33,279 nt of DNA from Bremia lactucae (Eukaryota > Oomycota > Peronosporomycetes > Peronosporales > Peronosporaceae), in NCBI RefSeq assembly GCF_004359215.1, contig NC_090614.1:3404817-3438095 (forward strand), written 5' to 3'. Position 1 is the first letter of the stretch. Each line of letters opens with the position of its first letter. Positions 21,346-31,887 of the stretch are shown piece by piece. The notes beneath the pieces are model-generated. The model had not been told where the DNA came from, made no database searches, and saw only the letters and a list, made by a program, of their open reading frames with translations. Position numbers and translations under genes: made by a program.

Positions 21346-21910
21346 TGGGGTGTGATTTGCCAAAACATCATCTGACTAGCATGTTTGTCCCATCTAATCA
21401 GATTTCTCGCACACGATCACGATATTTAGCGGCTCGTCAGGGTAGACCGATCCTAGGAGACTACGCCCAGGAGTTAAGAGCTCTTTTTGCCGCTATACAT
21501 CAAGGCCGAGGGCAAGAAGTGGTTAAATTATTCGTTCATAATGGAAGACCTTAATGCGGGGGTTGCCCAAACGGAATTGTACCAATCTCATCCCGTTACT
21601 TTAGAAGCGGCAATTGCCATGGGGTTACGCGCTGAGTTCGACTTTAAGTCCTCTCGCGTTGGTACGCAGAAATATTGGAAAGCCCGTCGAGCGCATCAGA
21701 TTTGTCTATTAGTAAGGAGAAGAAAAGCTGTGGAATAGCATTCAAACATCGTAGATGTTATATGCGAGAAAGCACTAAGCACTTGCGCCCGGCTTGTCCG
21801 TTGCGCAATTCGCGCAAAGCTCGAAGCATCAATCCCACCTTATACCAGAAAGCTGTACGGTGCGGGAAACGCCGAGTGGGGCCGGGCGGTCTACTGGGGA
21901 AGAACTAGGG
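21346..21910 (+). pseudogene. Ty3/gypsy gag, capsid C-half and zinc-knuckle remnant
   Basis: The plus-strand translation has RSRYLAARQGRPILGDYAQE (about 21415), LNAGVAQTELYQSHPVT (about 21550), then AEFDFKSSRVGTQ, and a nucleocapsid remnant CYMRESTKHLRPACPLR (about 21757), a CCHC knuckle that has lost its second Cys. These are the hallmarks of the retrotransposon gag family. Two frameshifts are present (near 21540 and 21720). The first half of the capsid is missing here and is found inverted at 19950-20190. It converges on the chromodomain end of gypsy-Z. Confidence 0.75.
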
Positions 21911-22029
21911 TCGGTAAACCATTAGGAGGAGAGGATAAACAGGGCTTAGTTACAAAGACCTCTGTGCTTAATGGTATGGGACGTGAATGCAAGCCCGGCT
22001 TGTTTGTCACTAAGTCAACTTTAAGGCTT

Positions 22030-25000
22030 TGACAAGACATGGTGAATTTTCGGGTATCCTCTCCACTGGACGAGGATTTGATGCTTCTTCCTCACGGAGC
22101 GGTGGGCAAGCAAACTTTTAGCAAGGAAGCGTTGATTCCCATCCGCATCCAATCAGTGCAGGCGGCGCTCGATAGGAGTGGCGATTTTGCCCACATAATC
22201 GCTGCTGCCTTTCCCGCGATCGTTCAGTTGCAGGCATTAAGCGCTGCTGAACGACGCATTGGGGATTTCGAGGGTCAAGTCTTGCTACTGACCTCGGCTT
22301 CATGATGCTCGCGCGAAAAATCGTCAGGGTTACGAACGCTTGAAACTTCGGCTGGACATCTTTAAGAAGTTAATGCTGAGGAACCGTATTACGCGCGTGG
22401 TATCTCTCGCTCTCCGAGTCCGTTACGTTCTCATGGGAAGAGAAGGTCGGAGGCAAGTCTTTCGCCTTCCTCATTTCCCCCATCTGTTTAATACTGAACC
22501 CATGGTCGGTGTCACCAACAGTCTCCTTAGACTGATGGGAATATGTGACCTCATCTGGGTCCACATACCGTTTGAGACGACCCACGTAAAAGACGGGGTG
22601 CATCTTCATATATGGCGGGAGGGTGAGCCTATAATTTAGGTCTTTGACCTTCTCGACCACAGTAAATGGCCCAATGTAACGTAGCAATAATTTTAAGTAC
22701 CCCCAGGTAGTACAAAAATTGCGATTTTAGGTAGAGTAACAGTACTTAACAGTACTTTATGTCGAACACTTAAGCATTCATTATTTTTGCGACCATTTCA
22801 GTCAGCATTCTTTTGTTTATCTTGTGCGCTTGCCGTTGCGCCACGGTCACGGACTTTTCGTGGGATGGCTAATCGCTCATCCACAAAGTGTTAAGCCTCG
22901 CTCAGGCTTTTAGCATTCAACTCGCCTATGACATCGCCGGAATCGTTCGTAGGACGTAGTTGTAAGCAACGAAACATCGCTATTGTGTGAGAGCACATGC
23001 ATTCCTTGCCGTGACTACATACTGACCACTGCCAACCCGGCAGGGTCACTAAGGCAAGTTTCGTCGTTGAGATGATACCCTCGCGGGTCATCGTCATATT
23101 GACGAAGCTATGTCCCTCTTTCGCACCGAGCGTAGTGAGGGGCCCTCCCCCACTAAAACTCGGGCGCGCACAAACGAGACTGGCATCCGAGGATGGAGCA
23201 GTCCGTTTATAGAAAACGATGTCTCACCGTACTGGCGTGGACACTGTTATTTTTAGCGAGCTCCACAAAGTACAATTGCTTGCTCTAATCTTTGGGAGTT
23301 GCTATAGTGCGTAAGACATCCGCCACGATCCGATTGGCACGTTCTGTTTGGCCATCGGTCTGGGGATGATCTGCGGTCGACATGTGGAGCTTGCTACCTA
23401 GCAGCTCGAACACATGACGCCAAAACCCAGACGTAAAACGTGGACCCCGGTCCGATACTATGGACTCGGGCATCCCGTGTAGTCGGTAAACATGATCCAG
23501 GAACAAGAGAGCTGCCTCCTTGCCTGTGATCGATGTCTTACATGGTGCTAAATGCACCATCTTGCTCAGTCTGTCTACAAAGACGACTAGCCCTGTCCGA
23601 CCCTTATGATCAGGCGGCATGCTAAACATGAAGTCCAGACTTACCGACATCCAACAATTCGTTGGAATCGGTAGCGGCTTTAATGGCGCACTGCTGGACG
23701 GTGCAGGCTTTACGTGCTGACACTGTTCGCAGAAGCTAATATAGTTGGCCACCTGTGGCCACCAAAATTCCTCTGACACGTTTAGAAATGTCTTTACACG
23801 GCCCAGATGACCACTCGGTGGTGCATCATGGAGCTCATGGAGGATCATCAGCTTGAGATCTGTGTCGTAAGGCACATTTATTCTCAAGGTGACAGCTGAT
23901 ACCATAACAGGCGATCGCTGAGGCTAAAGCAATTTAGCTTAGCCTTCAGGTAAGACGGAAGGGGTACCTTTCGTCCACCGAAGTGAATAAACAGCAGGCG
24001 ACAATGTTCGTCAGGACTATAGCTCTCTTGTATGTCAGAGGCTAACGAGCTCGTTACGTGGTAGGCCTTAATGGCTGCCAATATTGATGGCTCAGATTGT
24101 CCTTTAGCACTAGACACACTTTTCTGGTGTCTTACCTCGAAATCTGATCTGGGCGACAACGCGTCAGCCAAGACATTCGACTTACTGGGCTTGTATTCAA
24201 CTTTAAAATTAAATTCAGAGAAGAATGTAAGCCATCTTGCCAGTTTTAGCGAGAGGTGCGGTGAGTTATTGCGGTCCGCAATGATGCGTGATCCGTATAA
24301 ACTACAAATGGTTCGGTGCGCAATAGGTGCACTCGAAACTTAACAAGAGCATACTATATTGCAAGTAACTCCGTGTCATTCACAGAGTTATTCAGTCCCG
24401 CGGCTTTTAAAAGCCGGGACTGATAAGAAATGACACGGTCAACGCCGCCGTCATCCTTTTGCAAGAGCGCGCTGCCAATTGCAAAATTGCTTGCATCGCA
24501 GACGACGCTAAAGAACTTATCCGCGTCTGGCAATGCCATGACCGGTGCCTCTACAAGAGATTGCTTCATTGATGTGAAAGCATCTTCTTGTTCTTTTAAC
24601 CAAACTCATTCTGCGTCCTTTAAGGAGATCTGACAAGGGCTTTAGTCCGCTCCGCATAATTCTTGCTATACTTATGCAAGTAATTAGCAAGCCCTAGGAA
24701 TTGGCGCAAATCCTTCACATGCCGTGGGATTGGCCATTCCTTTACTGATTTTACCTTGTCGGGGGTAGCTCGTACACCATGTGTACTAACGATACAGCCC
24801 AGTACAGGTATCTCAGGGACCCCTATGACGCACTTTTGCAAGTTGACGTACAATTGGGCGTCCTTTAAAGTCTGCAACACAGCTTGTGCGACTCTATTGC
24901 GGTCAGCCCGTCCTCGGCCCTACTATGCACGAATACATCGTCAAAGTAAGGGAGCGCGTAATTACGGTGCTGTCGCATCACGTGAGCCACCACTCTAATG

Positions 25001-26590
25001 TGGTTTTCAAACCTTGGGGCATCACAAGCCAATCCCAAATCATACCGCTGGGGGTTCTTACTGCCGTTTTGGCTAGATCGGGCTCTCTCATCAGTACCTG
25101 ATAGTAGCCAACCTTCAAATCCAACGCGGAAAAGATAGTTGACTTTCCCATGGAGTTCAACAAAATATCTTTCCGCGAGATTGGATTTTGCGTCGGTACG
25201 GTCGCCGTGTTCAGCTTATTGTAAGCATGAATTACGCGCCGTCCACCTGTGGCTTTACGCACACAAAAGGTCGAGCTGCAGTGAGGCGATATGTCCCGCC
25301 TTGGCTCATTAGGCGAAGAACTCATTGATATAATCGGCTTGTTCTTTCGGCAACGGCCATTGCCTGGTCACACAATACTTAGTGCCAAGGTCGAGGCCTA
25401 TTTCGTGCCCGATGCCCCTATCTGCTGGTAAGCCGCACGGCACTTTTTCTGGGAACACAACGCAATATTTCCACAAAACCTAAAAAAACGGGCTGTCTCT
25501 CAAGGCATCCCAGCTTTAAACAGCAAAACGTATCTTTTTGTCCGTTTCTAGGACGCTTTCGTTTATCGTGGACGACGAGCAACAGTCCACAAAGTTCTCT
25601 CCCGGAACTGGTGCGACTATTTCGTGGATCTTTCCTTCCTTTAATTCGGCAAGGAACATATCCCACGACATCTCCGGGAGATTTGCTATCTCCTCGGCAG
25701 ATTTAAAGACTTGCCGGAGCACCTCAACTGAGGATGCCTCCGCAATTTCGTCTTTGACGGCCTCACACACCTCGTTTGAAGGCCCCTCCTCTTTATAAGG
25801 GACTGATCCAAAGGTCACTCGTTTGGACGTACCTTTGATCGTCCTAATCTGTCGGATACTCGTTCTTCTAGTCACCAAGACCTTTTTCTGGGAAGCGGGT
25901 GCACCAGGCTCTAGGCACTGTGCCGTTTTATGCGACGCATGACTTCCTGTCAGCTCGCCGTCTACTGTCACAGGCTCTCGGCTCTGCGCAGGACTTTTGG
26001 ACGCATGACTACTTGTTATCGCCCTTTTCACTACCCCAGTCTCCAGGAGCTGGGTAGGAATTGGTGACGTTTGACATCCCGTCAACGCACCCTCAACTGT
26101 GTTCGACACGACATCAGTTGCATAAACATCTCGCAGGAGCACATCCTTTCCGGTGTCCTGCGTAGAGTTCGCAACTGTGCGTGCACGCCAGTCTATCCAT
26201 GGTTCGTACTTTGCCAACCATGGCATGCCTAGGATGAGGTCATACGGACTCTCCATTCCTAGCACTGTGAACTTCTCTTTACAAGAGAAGTCACTAAAGC
26301 TGAAAGCAAAATCTACCTGAACTCCCTCAGAAGTATGAGTGCGCCGTCCGCTAAACGAACAATCGCCTCTTCTCGCTTGCCATCCTGGCAAAGCGACTCA
26401 AACATCGCCGGTCTCTTTTAGAGCCGCGAGTTTCACAAAATTTTGTGATGCACCCGAATCCACTAGGAGGGTCATCACCTGGTCATAGCCTATTACTTGA
26501 GCGCTATAGACCAGCAGAGTTGAGGTCCAAAATTTCGAGACCTCAGGGACAATGCTAGTCCTCCTGAGCAACATGTAGCTCAGTTGGAGC
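22030..26590 (-). pseudogene. Gypsy-Z pol, best-preserved element of the nest
   Basis: Minus-strand Ty3/gypsy pol. Retropepsin: VDSGASQNFVKL at about 26465 and LILGMPWL at about 26225, one frame broken only by TGA at 26398-26400. RT: CVRKATGGRRVIHAYNKLNT (25250) to the catalytic YFDD at about 24965, with a frameshift near 24990. RNase H: VVCDASNFAIGS (24500) and YTDHASLR (24290). Integrase is intact over 206 codons (23905-23285), with H-H-C-C, LDFMF, VSDRGPRF and DHPQTDGQTERANR. GPF domain: YIGPFTVVEKVKD (22680). A degraded chromodomain, QILVQWRGYPK, lies near 22060. The family is distinct from gypsy-Y. Roughly five inactivating changes are seen. The protease side abuts a gag on the wrong strand. 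Confidence 0.85.
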
Positions 26591-27525
26591 AGTTTGGGCA
26601 TTCGTGCTGGGACAGCGGAGAGCCGCGTCGGAGGCACAGAACCATGCTGCGGCGGAGTCCGTCACTCAGACTCATATTGAGCTGAGGCATGAGCAGGCTT
26701 GGACCGAGGCTCTTAACAGGACTGTTGAGATGCTCTCTGCCCGGCCGCATCAGCCGAGGCCCATTCGGATGGACCCGCCCAAGATCGATAAAGATGCAGC
26801 GCACACGATTGTCCACTTGTTTTAGCCGTGGAGCAATGCGGTGTCGCGCAGCTCATCGTGGACGACAGCCGGATGGTGTCGTACGCCATGGCGCATCTGC
26901 GCGGTAAGGCCTCAGAGTGGGCTTACTCGGCGCTTATGGTGGACAGAAAGGCGTTCCCTACATGGACGATCTTTAAGAAAAACATTCGCGCCATGTACCA
27001 GCCGCCGAACAACGAAGTGTTTCTTCAGATGCGCTTCTTTGGAGTGCGACAGGCGAAGCGACCTCTGCAAGAGTATGTGCAGGAGACGCGCTCGCTGTCG
27101 GCATCCATTACCGTAGGTCCGATTCTGGAGAACATTAAGGTGCCCACGTTTTTGAACGGACTACGGCATGTCCCATCGCGACAGGCCCTTTAGAAAGGTG
27201 CCGTCGACGATGGAAGAGGCAATCCAAATTGCCTTGGTTGAGGAGCAATCCTACAACAGTGCCTCGGCGACAGCTTGGTATAAGCCGTCGGCTGAGAGGT
27301 CAGATGCCACTCCGATGGAGTTGGGCAATGCAGACGTTGTCTGTTATAAATGCGGCAAGCGCGGCCATATGATGGCTCGCTGCTATGCCAGGGTCCCTGC
27401 TGGGGCGAAGATGCCCAGCAAGAGGACTCCCAACCCAAAGGGCGATGGCAAGAACCAGCGTGCGAGACGCAAGAGTTCTGCATGGACCACTGAGGGGTCG
27501 GGAAATGCAGGAGCGTAGTAGGGGC
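26591..27525 (+). pseudogene. Ty3/gypsy gag, inverted relative to its pol
   Basis: Plus-strand gag: an N-terminal helix-rich part (26604-26790), MDPPKIDK, then the capsid AQLIVDDSRMVSYAMAHLRG and RPLQEYVQETRSL, and a good CCHC knuckle CYKCGKRGHMMARC (about 27349-27390). The basic tail ends at 27518. Two single-base frameshifts, both in T-runs (about 26821 and 27191), divide it into three frames, and adding one T at each would rejoin them. Position and spacing suit the gag of gypsy-Z/LTR-X, but the strand is opposite to pol and to the flanking LTR and primer-binding site. The simplest reading is a local inversion of ~0.93 kb. Confidence 0.8.
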
Positions 27526-27740
27526 GGGATACCCTACTGACGCGGACTCTAAAACTACCCTAAGTTTTTTCAGAGTTGTGGAACAAATGGGTACCCAGGA
27601 GCCTGGCCAGGGCTTGTTCCCCAAGTCCCTGCGCCTTAAGCCCTGCCACCTCCTGATGATGTTCGGAGAGGTGATGGGAATGAGCAATTAATATTGAGGC
27701 TTATCCTCACGTTCACACGCAGAGATGCGGGTCGTGGGAA
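27526..27740 (-). other. Probable untranslated leader of the LTR-X element
   Basis: This stretch lies between the primer-binding site and the inverted gag. No convincing frame or motif was seen. Its length (~215 bp) fits a retrotransposon leader. Confidence 0.4.
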
Positions 27741-27758
27741 GGATTTCAAGTGCTACCA
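27741..27758 (-). promoter_or_regulatory. Putative primer-binding site of LTR-X element
   Basis: On the minus strand, two bases after the LTR end (CCTACA-CT), lies TGGTAGCACTTGAAATCC. A start in TGG is expected for a site complementary to the 3' CCA end of a tRNA. The tRNA species is not identified here. It marks 27761-28294 as the 5' LTR of a minus-strand element. Confidence 0.55.
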
Positions 27759-27760
27759 AG

Positions 27761-28294
27761 TGTAGGCGGGCACGTCGTAATGCAGCCACGCTTTACTTAG
27801 ACACACGCTATAGCACAGCAAGGAAGCGGTTTAACCTGCTTCTCTTGCATGCAGTGAGGTATGTTGCGGTGGGCGCGTTAGCGACCTCACCCAACGCACT
27901 TAATGCTCTGGTTAAATTGTCGTCACGGGAGCGGTAATTCGGCTCCTCGTGCGTACTTAACAAGTAGGAAGTAGTTTTCAGACGGATTTATATTTAATCG
28001 TTTTAAATATAAATACCTATTTTTACCAATAAAATGTCATCTCTACAGATAACACTTAATATGTATTGCGAGCGTATCTTTCAAGATACCTCGCGCCACG
28101 GATGATGCTGGGCGTCATCCCTCCTAATGTGAATGCACCCATGTGCATCACATACACAAGGGTTGGTCACCAATGTGCACCACACCCGAGTGCTGGATCA
28201 ATTTTCTTTAGTTTAGTGATAGGCCATCCCCTTAAGTACACCAAGTGTACTTAATGGGGACTGTTTAACATTAGGGCAACTTTAGCCCGTAACA
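27761..28294 (-). repeat. LTR-X, right copy (5' LTR of a minus-strand element)
   Basis: The 534-bp repeat on the minus strand starts TGTTACGGGC and ends GCCCGCCTACA, and matches 591-1144 throughout as its reverse complement. A primer-binding site follows it. The gypsy-Z pol lies downstream in the same orientation, so this is the likely 5' LTR of that element. The matching 3' LTR is not seen near 22000. Confidence 0.75.
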
Positions 28295-28486
28295 ACATAT
28301 CTGACGCATAATTGTATGTTTCTTCTCGGGCGTGGGTGCGATATACTTCAACGTCCGACTGTTCGTTTAAGACTCTGATATGGACAAAGACGTCATCGAA
28401 AGAACTCGGTTCAAGAATCGGCCACCGATTGCAACAGATTGGTTACAGAACTGTGAAAGTTGCAAATGCATGACTCCCTCCTCCTT
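28295..28486. other. Spacer with a short unrecognised open stretch
   Basis: A plus-strand stretch of 42 codons between a TAA and a TGA (about 28371-28499), containing DMDKDVIERTRFKNRPPIAT, reads like protein but matches nothing I know. It may be a scrap of another element. Nothing else was seen. Confidence 0.3.
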
Positions 28487-28600
28487 GCGCACCGCCTGAT
28501 CGTATCGTGTAATGATTGGCAGGGTTTATGTAACTTAATTTTTAACCAATTATCAAAATTACTGTCGTTGTTTTGCCTTCATTTTACCGAATTTGGTCTG
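28487..28600 (-). repeat. LTR-Y fragment
   Basis: The text CTTGCGCACCGC...TGATTGGCAGGGTT matches the reverse complement of 19486-19516 and the plus strand of the left copy near 1172. Only about 110 bp are recognisable. It marks the outer edge of the transposon nest on the host-gene side. Confidence 0.5.
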
Positions 28601-28835
28601 GGAAGCTACGTTAAGTTTGGTACAGAAATGCCACCTTCTCGATAACAATTGGTCAGCTCATTTTTTAATGAAGTAGTCTGAAGCCACCTCTTAAGTAGCT
28701 TGTAAAAAACGCCATTTCCTGCTTTACTTTATACAGCATTTTCAAGCCCACTCAATAAAAAAAGAACCTGTTTTCCGCCAATTGTCAGTGACCACGGTTG
28801 ATTAAATACTGTCTCTAATAGTCCGTAAATTAATT
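28601..28835. other. Gene-free spacer, 3' side of the lipase gene
   Basis: AT-rich sequence with no frame or motif that I can support. It should contain the lipase 3' untranslated region on the minus strand. I could not pick a definite polyadenylation signal. Confidence 0.4.
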
Positions 28836-31238
28836 CTACACGACATCCTCCAAGTCTTGATATTCCGTCACGAACGTCGAGGTCTTGTCCTTCCTATCGA
28901 GACCTTCCGTATCGTCGACCCACGACAGTCGCGAGCTCGCACTCTTTCGATCCACCGCTTCCACGTCCATGCAGTGTGTTACAAGATGCCGAATCTTCCG
29001 GTCATAATGGTGCACCATATGGTCCTGCAACGACCGTGGCGTGACCCAAATGCGACGAAAAAAGCTTGCATCCTGAAGGGTATACTGAAGCTTCTGTTCA
29101 CCCATAAAGACCGTACAGCCACACCGTCGGGCCGTCGTGAGCGTCTGAATGTGTACAATTTCGCCTGGCACATCGACTTCTTGACTCGAATCTTCCTGTG
29201 GCAATGTAATCATCGTGACGTTACTTAAATCGCGCGACAAGCGACTCGCAGCCAAGGTTCCAGACGTTCCAAAACCACGTGGCGACATGGTTCTCGCCGA
29301 CGTTGTACGTCCCGATATCGCTCTTGTCTCCTCCAATAACATCGAATTCGTCGTTTCTAGCACGGTCGGAAGTCGCACCAAGGGCTCAACTGGACTTGCA
29401 TGCACTCCCGTATCATTGGACAAGTCAAGCAAGTGCTTCTTTCGACCATACTTGACTTGAAACAGCGGTTCGTTCGCTACGGCATCGTATTGCATGGCCA
29501 TTTCATCCCGCAAACGTGCCATATTGGCAATTGAAAGCCGTGGTACCAAATCGTCACCATACACGGCCGTAGTGGCAAATGTTTTGGTCCACGCGGCCGT
29601 CTCGGGATCCAACAATGGTGGCACGGCATACAAAAACGCACGTGTGTCGACCAACACTTTACGAAGTAAAATCGCCAAGAGACACCCGACACCCGCGCCC
29701 ATGGAATGACCACACACGACAACTTTCCACGCTCGTGCTGCCTTGTCTTGACACTCCGTATGATTTGCAAGGGCACAATGACGCAATGCAAAGTCCCAAA
29801 ACACCGTCTTCCGTGTCCCTTCTTGCAAGTGTGTAAAGATCTGACGAGCCGTACGAAGCATGCCATCGTGGGTGCGTGTATCAAACGCATACGGCACGTC
29901 GTCGGGCAATTCATCGGGGTCCATGCGCACAATCTGAGCCATACCGTCCGTGACAAAATCATAGAAGGACATGCTCCCCCGTACGCACAGAATGAGCTCC
30001 TTCCGTGCCTGGTCCTTGACAATCCCATACGGTGCTTGAAACACAAAATTATAGCAATTGAGATACACCAAGTCGGCGTCGTGCACGCCCGTGTAGTGGA
30101 TAAAACTCGCTCGATTGCCATGCACGAAATTGTCGTGTTCAAACACTTGGTCGGGTTGCAAGGGGCGGAAACACCCAAAGACACGAAAGAACCGACACGG
30201 TGTGTACCAGATGTAAATGGGCCATCCGTAGATGCCAATGGCCATGCGCGCGTAGAAGGCAAGGTCGTTCAAGCGCTGGGCTTCGATGTCGCATGCGAAA
30301 TGCCGCGGGGCAACCATGGAGTGCACTCGTGCGGCGTCACGTTCGTGTTTCTGGGCATGCGCGACAAGATCCAAGCTGAATTTCAAGTCGGTGAAACTCA
30401 GCCCTTCGTAGCGATTCGTTTGATACCGCACGACAAAGAATTTACTCAAAACGCGACCAAGCGTCTCAAAGACGTCCGATTCGCCGTCGTGTTCGACGGT
30501 GTGGTGGCACGTGAGGGCGTGGAAACAGCAAAGACAGCGCTTTTGCCACCGCTTTTCGGCTTCAACGGCGTCGTCGCCGCTGTGGACGCCACACATGTAG
30601 GACGAACACGCGCCAAGGAGCACGATGACGAGTGTAAAGACAAAGTCAAAGTGCTGAAAGTAATTAATTGAGTCCGCGCGGGCTTGGATTTGGGCCCAAT
30701 TGACGTCGCCACAGATACTTGTATCGGAACGCATGACGAGTTCGCCATATAAAGCCCAGCCGAAATTGGTCCAATAGCCCATAAAAATACTCAAAATTAA
30801 CCATCCCTGTCCCAAAAAACAAAATGCCCACGACATGAACAAACTATTAGGCATAAGTCATTGTAGGAGGTTCGAACGTTTGTCGCACATGACACGCACC
30901 TCGGGACGACGTTCGTGGTAGACACGAGTCGAGAGCGTGTAGAGTACACACGCGAGCATCATTGCAGCGAGGAGGAGATGGAGAATAAAGGCGATCCGCA
31001 ACCATAGAAACAGGTCTTGGAGACGATCACACGTCTCGTACCCGACGTCGGGCTTGTCAATGAGGCCAAACGCGAGGAAGAGCGGGAGATCGTGGAACAA
31101 GATAAATAGCACAAAAGGTGTCAAGTACGCGCGCGGATTGAGAACAATGCGTTTGAGACTAGGCGGCTGGAACAGGCATGCTTTCGCACGTGGGCCTTCA
31201 ATTGTGTCCATGGGCCTTAGCGTGTCCGGAGCCGTCAT
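28836..31238 (-). CDS. Membrane-bound class 3 lipase, diacylglycerol-lipase-like, two exons
   Basis: Predicted exons are 31238-30900 and 30806-28836, with a 93-nt intron, giving about 769 residues. Four hydrophobic spans precede the catalytic part (residues about 38-61, 77-103, 114-133, 166-187), as in diacylglycerol lipases, which release monoacylglycerol and a fatty acid from membrane diacylglycerol. Catalytic signs: nucleophile elbow CGHSMGAG (Ser about 481), Asp in YGDDLVPRLS (about 531), His in DHMVHHY (about 709), and the upstream RGSMSFYDFVTDG block. The Ser/Thr-rich insert at residues ~600-650 may be regulatory. The ATG at 31238 is chosen because the frame further upstream opens only at GTG. 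No inactivating change is seen if the intron is real. The exact substrate is inferred. Confidence 0.85.
30807..30899 (-). other. Predicted 93-nt intron in the lipase gene
   Basis: The donor is GTGCGT at 30899-30894, a branch-like CTAAT lies near 30850, and a T-rich tract (CATTTTGTTTTTTGG) runs into the acceptor CAG ending at 30807. Its length is a multiple of three and the phase is preserved, joining ...RRPE to GWLIL.... It removes an in-frame TGA (30860-30858) that would otherwise split the protein. Alternatives are stop-codon readthrough or a real nonsense mutation. Confidence 0.65.
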
Positions 31239-31887
31239 GACGTCGACCGGTCGAGCTATAAGGAGCTTCACCGGAGAGGACGCAATTTGCTAATTGGGAT
31301 TACGGTGATAAATAAAGAAAGAACCCATTTCATGAAAATAGTGGGCTCTTTGACATCCGAATCGTCAAAGGCTGCAATCGATCATGGCACGGCTAGTTTT
31401 TGTATTGTGGCGATTGCGTTATCCACCGGAGGTACAGTTTCTCGCGTCTTGAAAGAAGCCTTTTTTCTATATAAAAGGTCTCGAATGACCTAAAATAGCA
31501 CGAGGCACTTGAAGACGAAAATGGGCTCTTTTTGCGCGCATGATGTGTGCAGATTCGGATGCAGACAAGAAACGTACCGTAATGCTCATACATCCTGCCG
31601 TGTGCCGGCTGGCTTTTATTTTAGCTGACGCTAAAAGCCTGTCTTTAACGTTCCCTTCTTTTTAGTGCAACATGCAGACCGATAGTCTCCGAAAAGGACG
31701 ATGCGACGTCGAATCCGTACCTATTAACTTACGCAAGACGACAAATCATAACTAAATCAGTACAAATTAATTGGTAATATTCAGAAAGCCGGATCGAATG
31801 ATTACTCTTTGCTGTCTTTCATCTCAACTTTTAAAGTGCGCATTTCAATTCTGCAACTTACCCAATTTCTCCCCCCCAAATACCTAT
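31239..31887. other. Intergenic region between kinase and lipase genes
   Basis: About 650 bp separate the kinase stop from the lipase ATG, with both genes on the minus strand. No frame here looks like a gene. It should hold the kinase 3' region (AT- and C-rich near 31860-31890) and the lipase promoter. A TATA-like CTATATAAAAGG lies at about 31467-31478, and an initiator-like TCATTC (minus strand) is nearby at about 31487, but neither can be proved. Confidence 0.4.

Noticed and set aside
22039..22305. Plus-strand 88-codon frame as a small gene
   Set aside because: The minus strand here carries the degraded chromodomain (QILVQWRGYPK) of gypsy-Z, so the plus frame is a shadow.
29477..30262. Minus-strand frame of 261 codons inside the lipase in another frame
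   Set aside because: It is an overlapping shadow frame. The catalytic Ser, Asp and His motifs are all in the frame annotated.
29706..30671. Plus-strand frame of 321 codons opposite the lipase
   Set aside because: It lies wholly antisense to the lipase coding sequence, has no recognisable domain, and is explained by the codon structure of the real gene.
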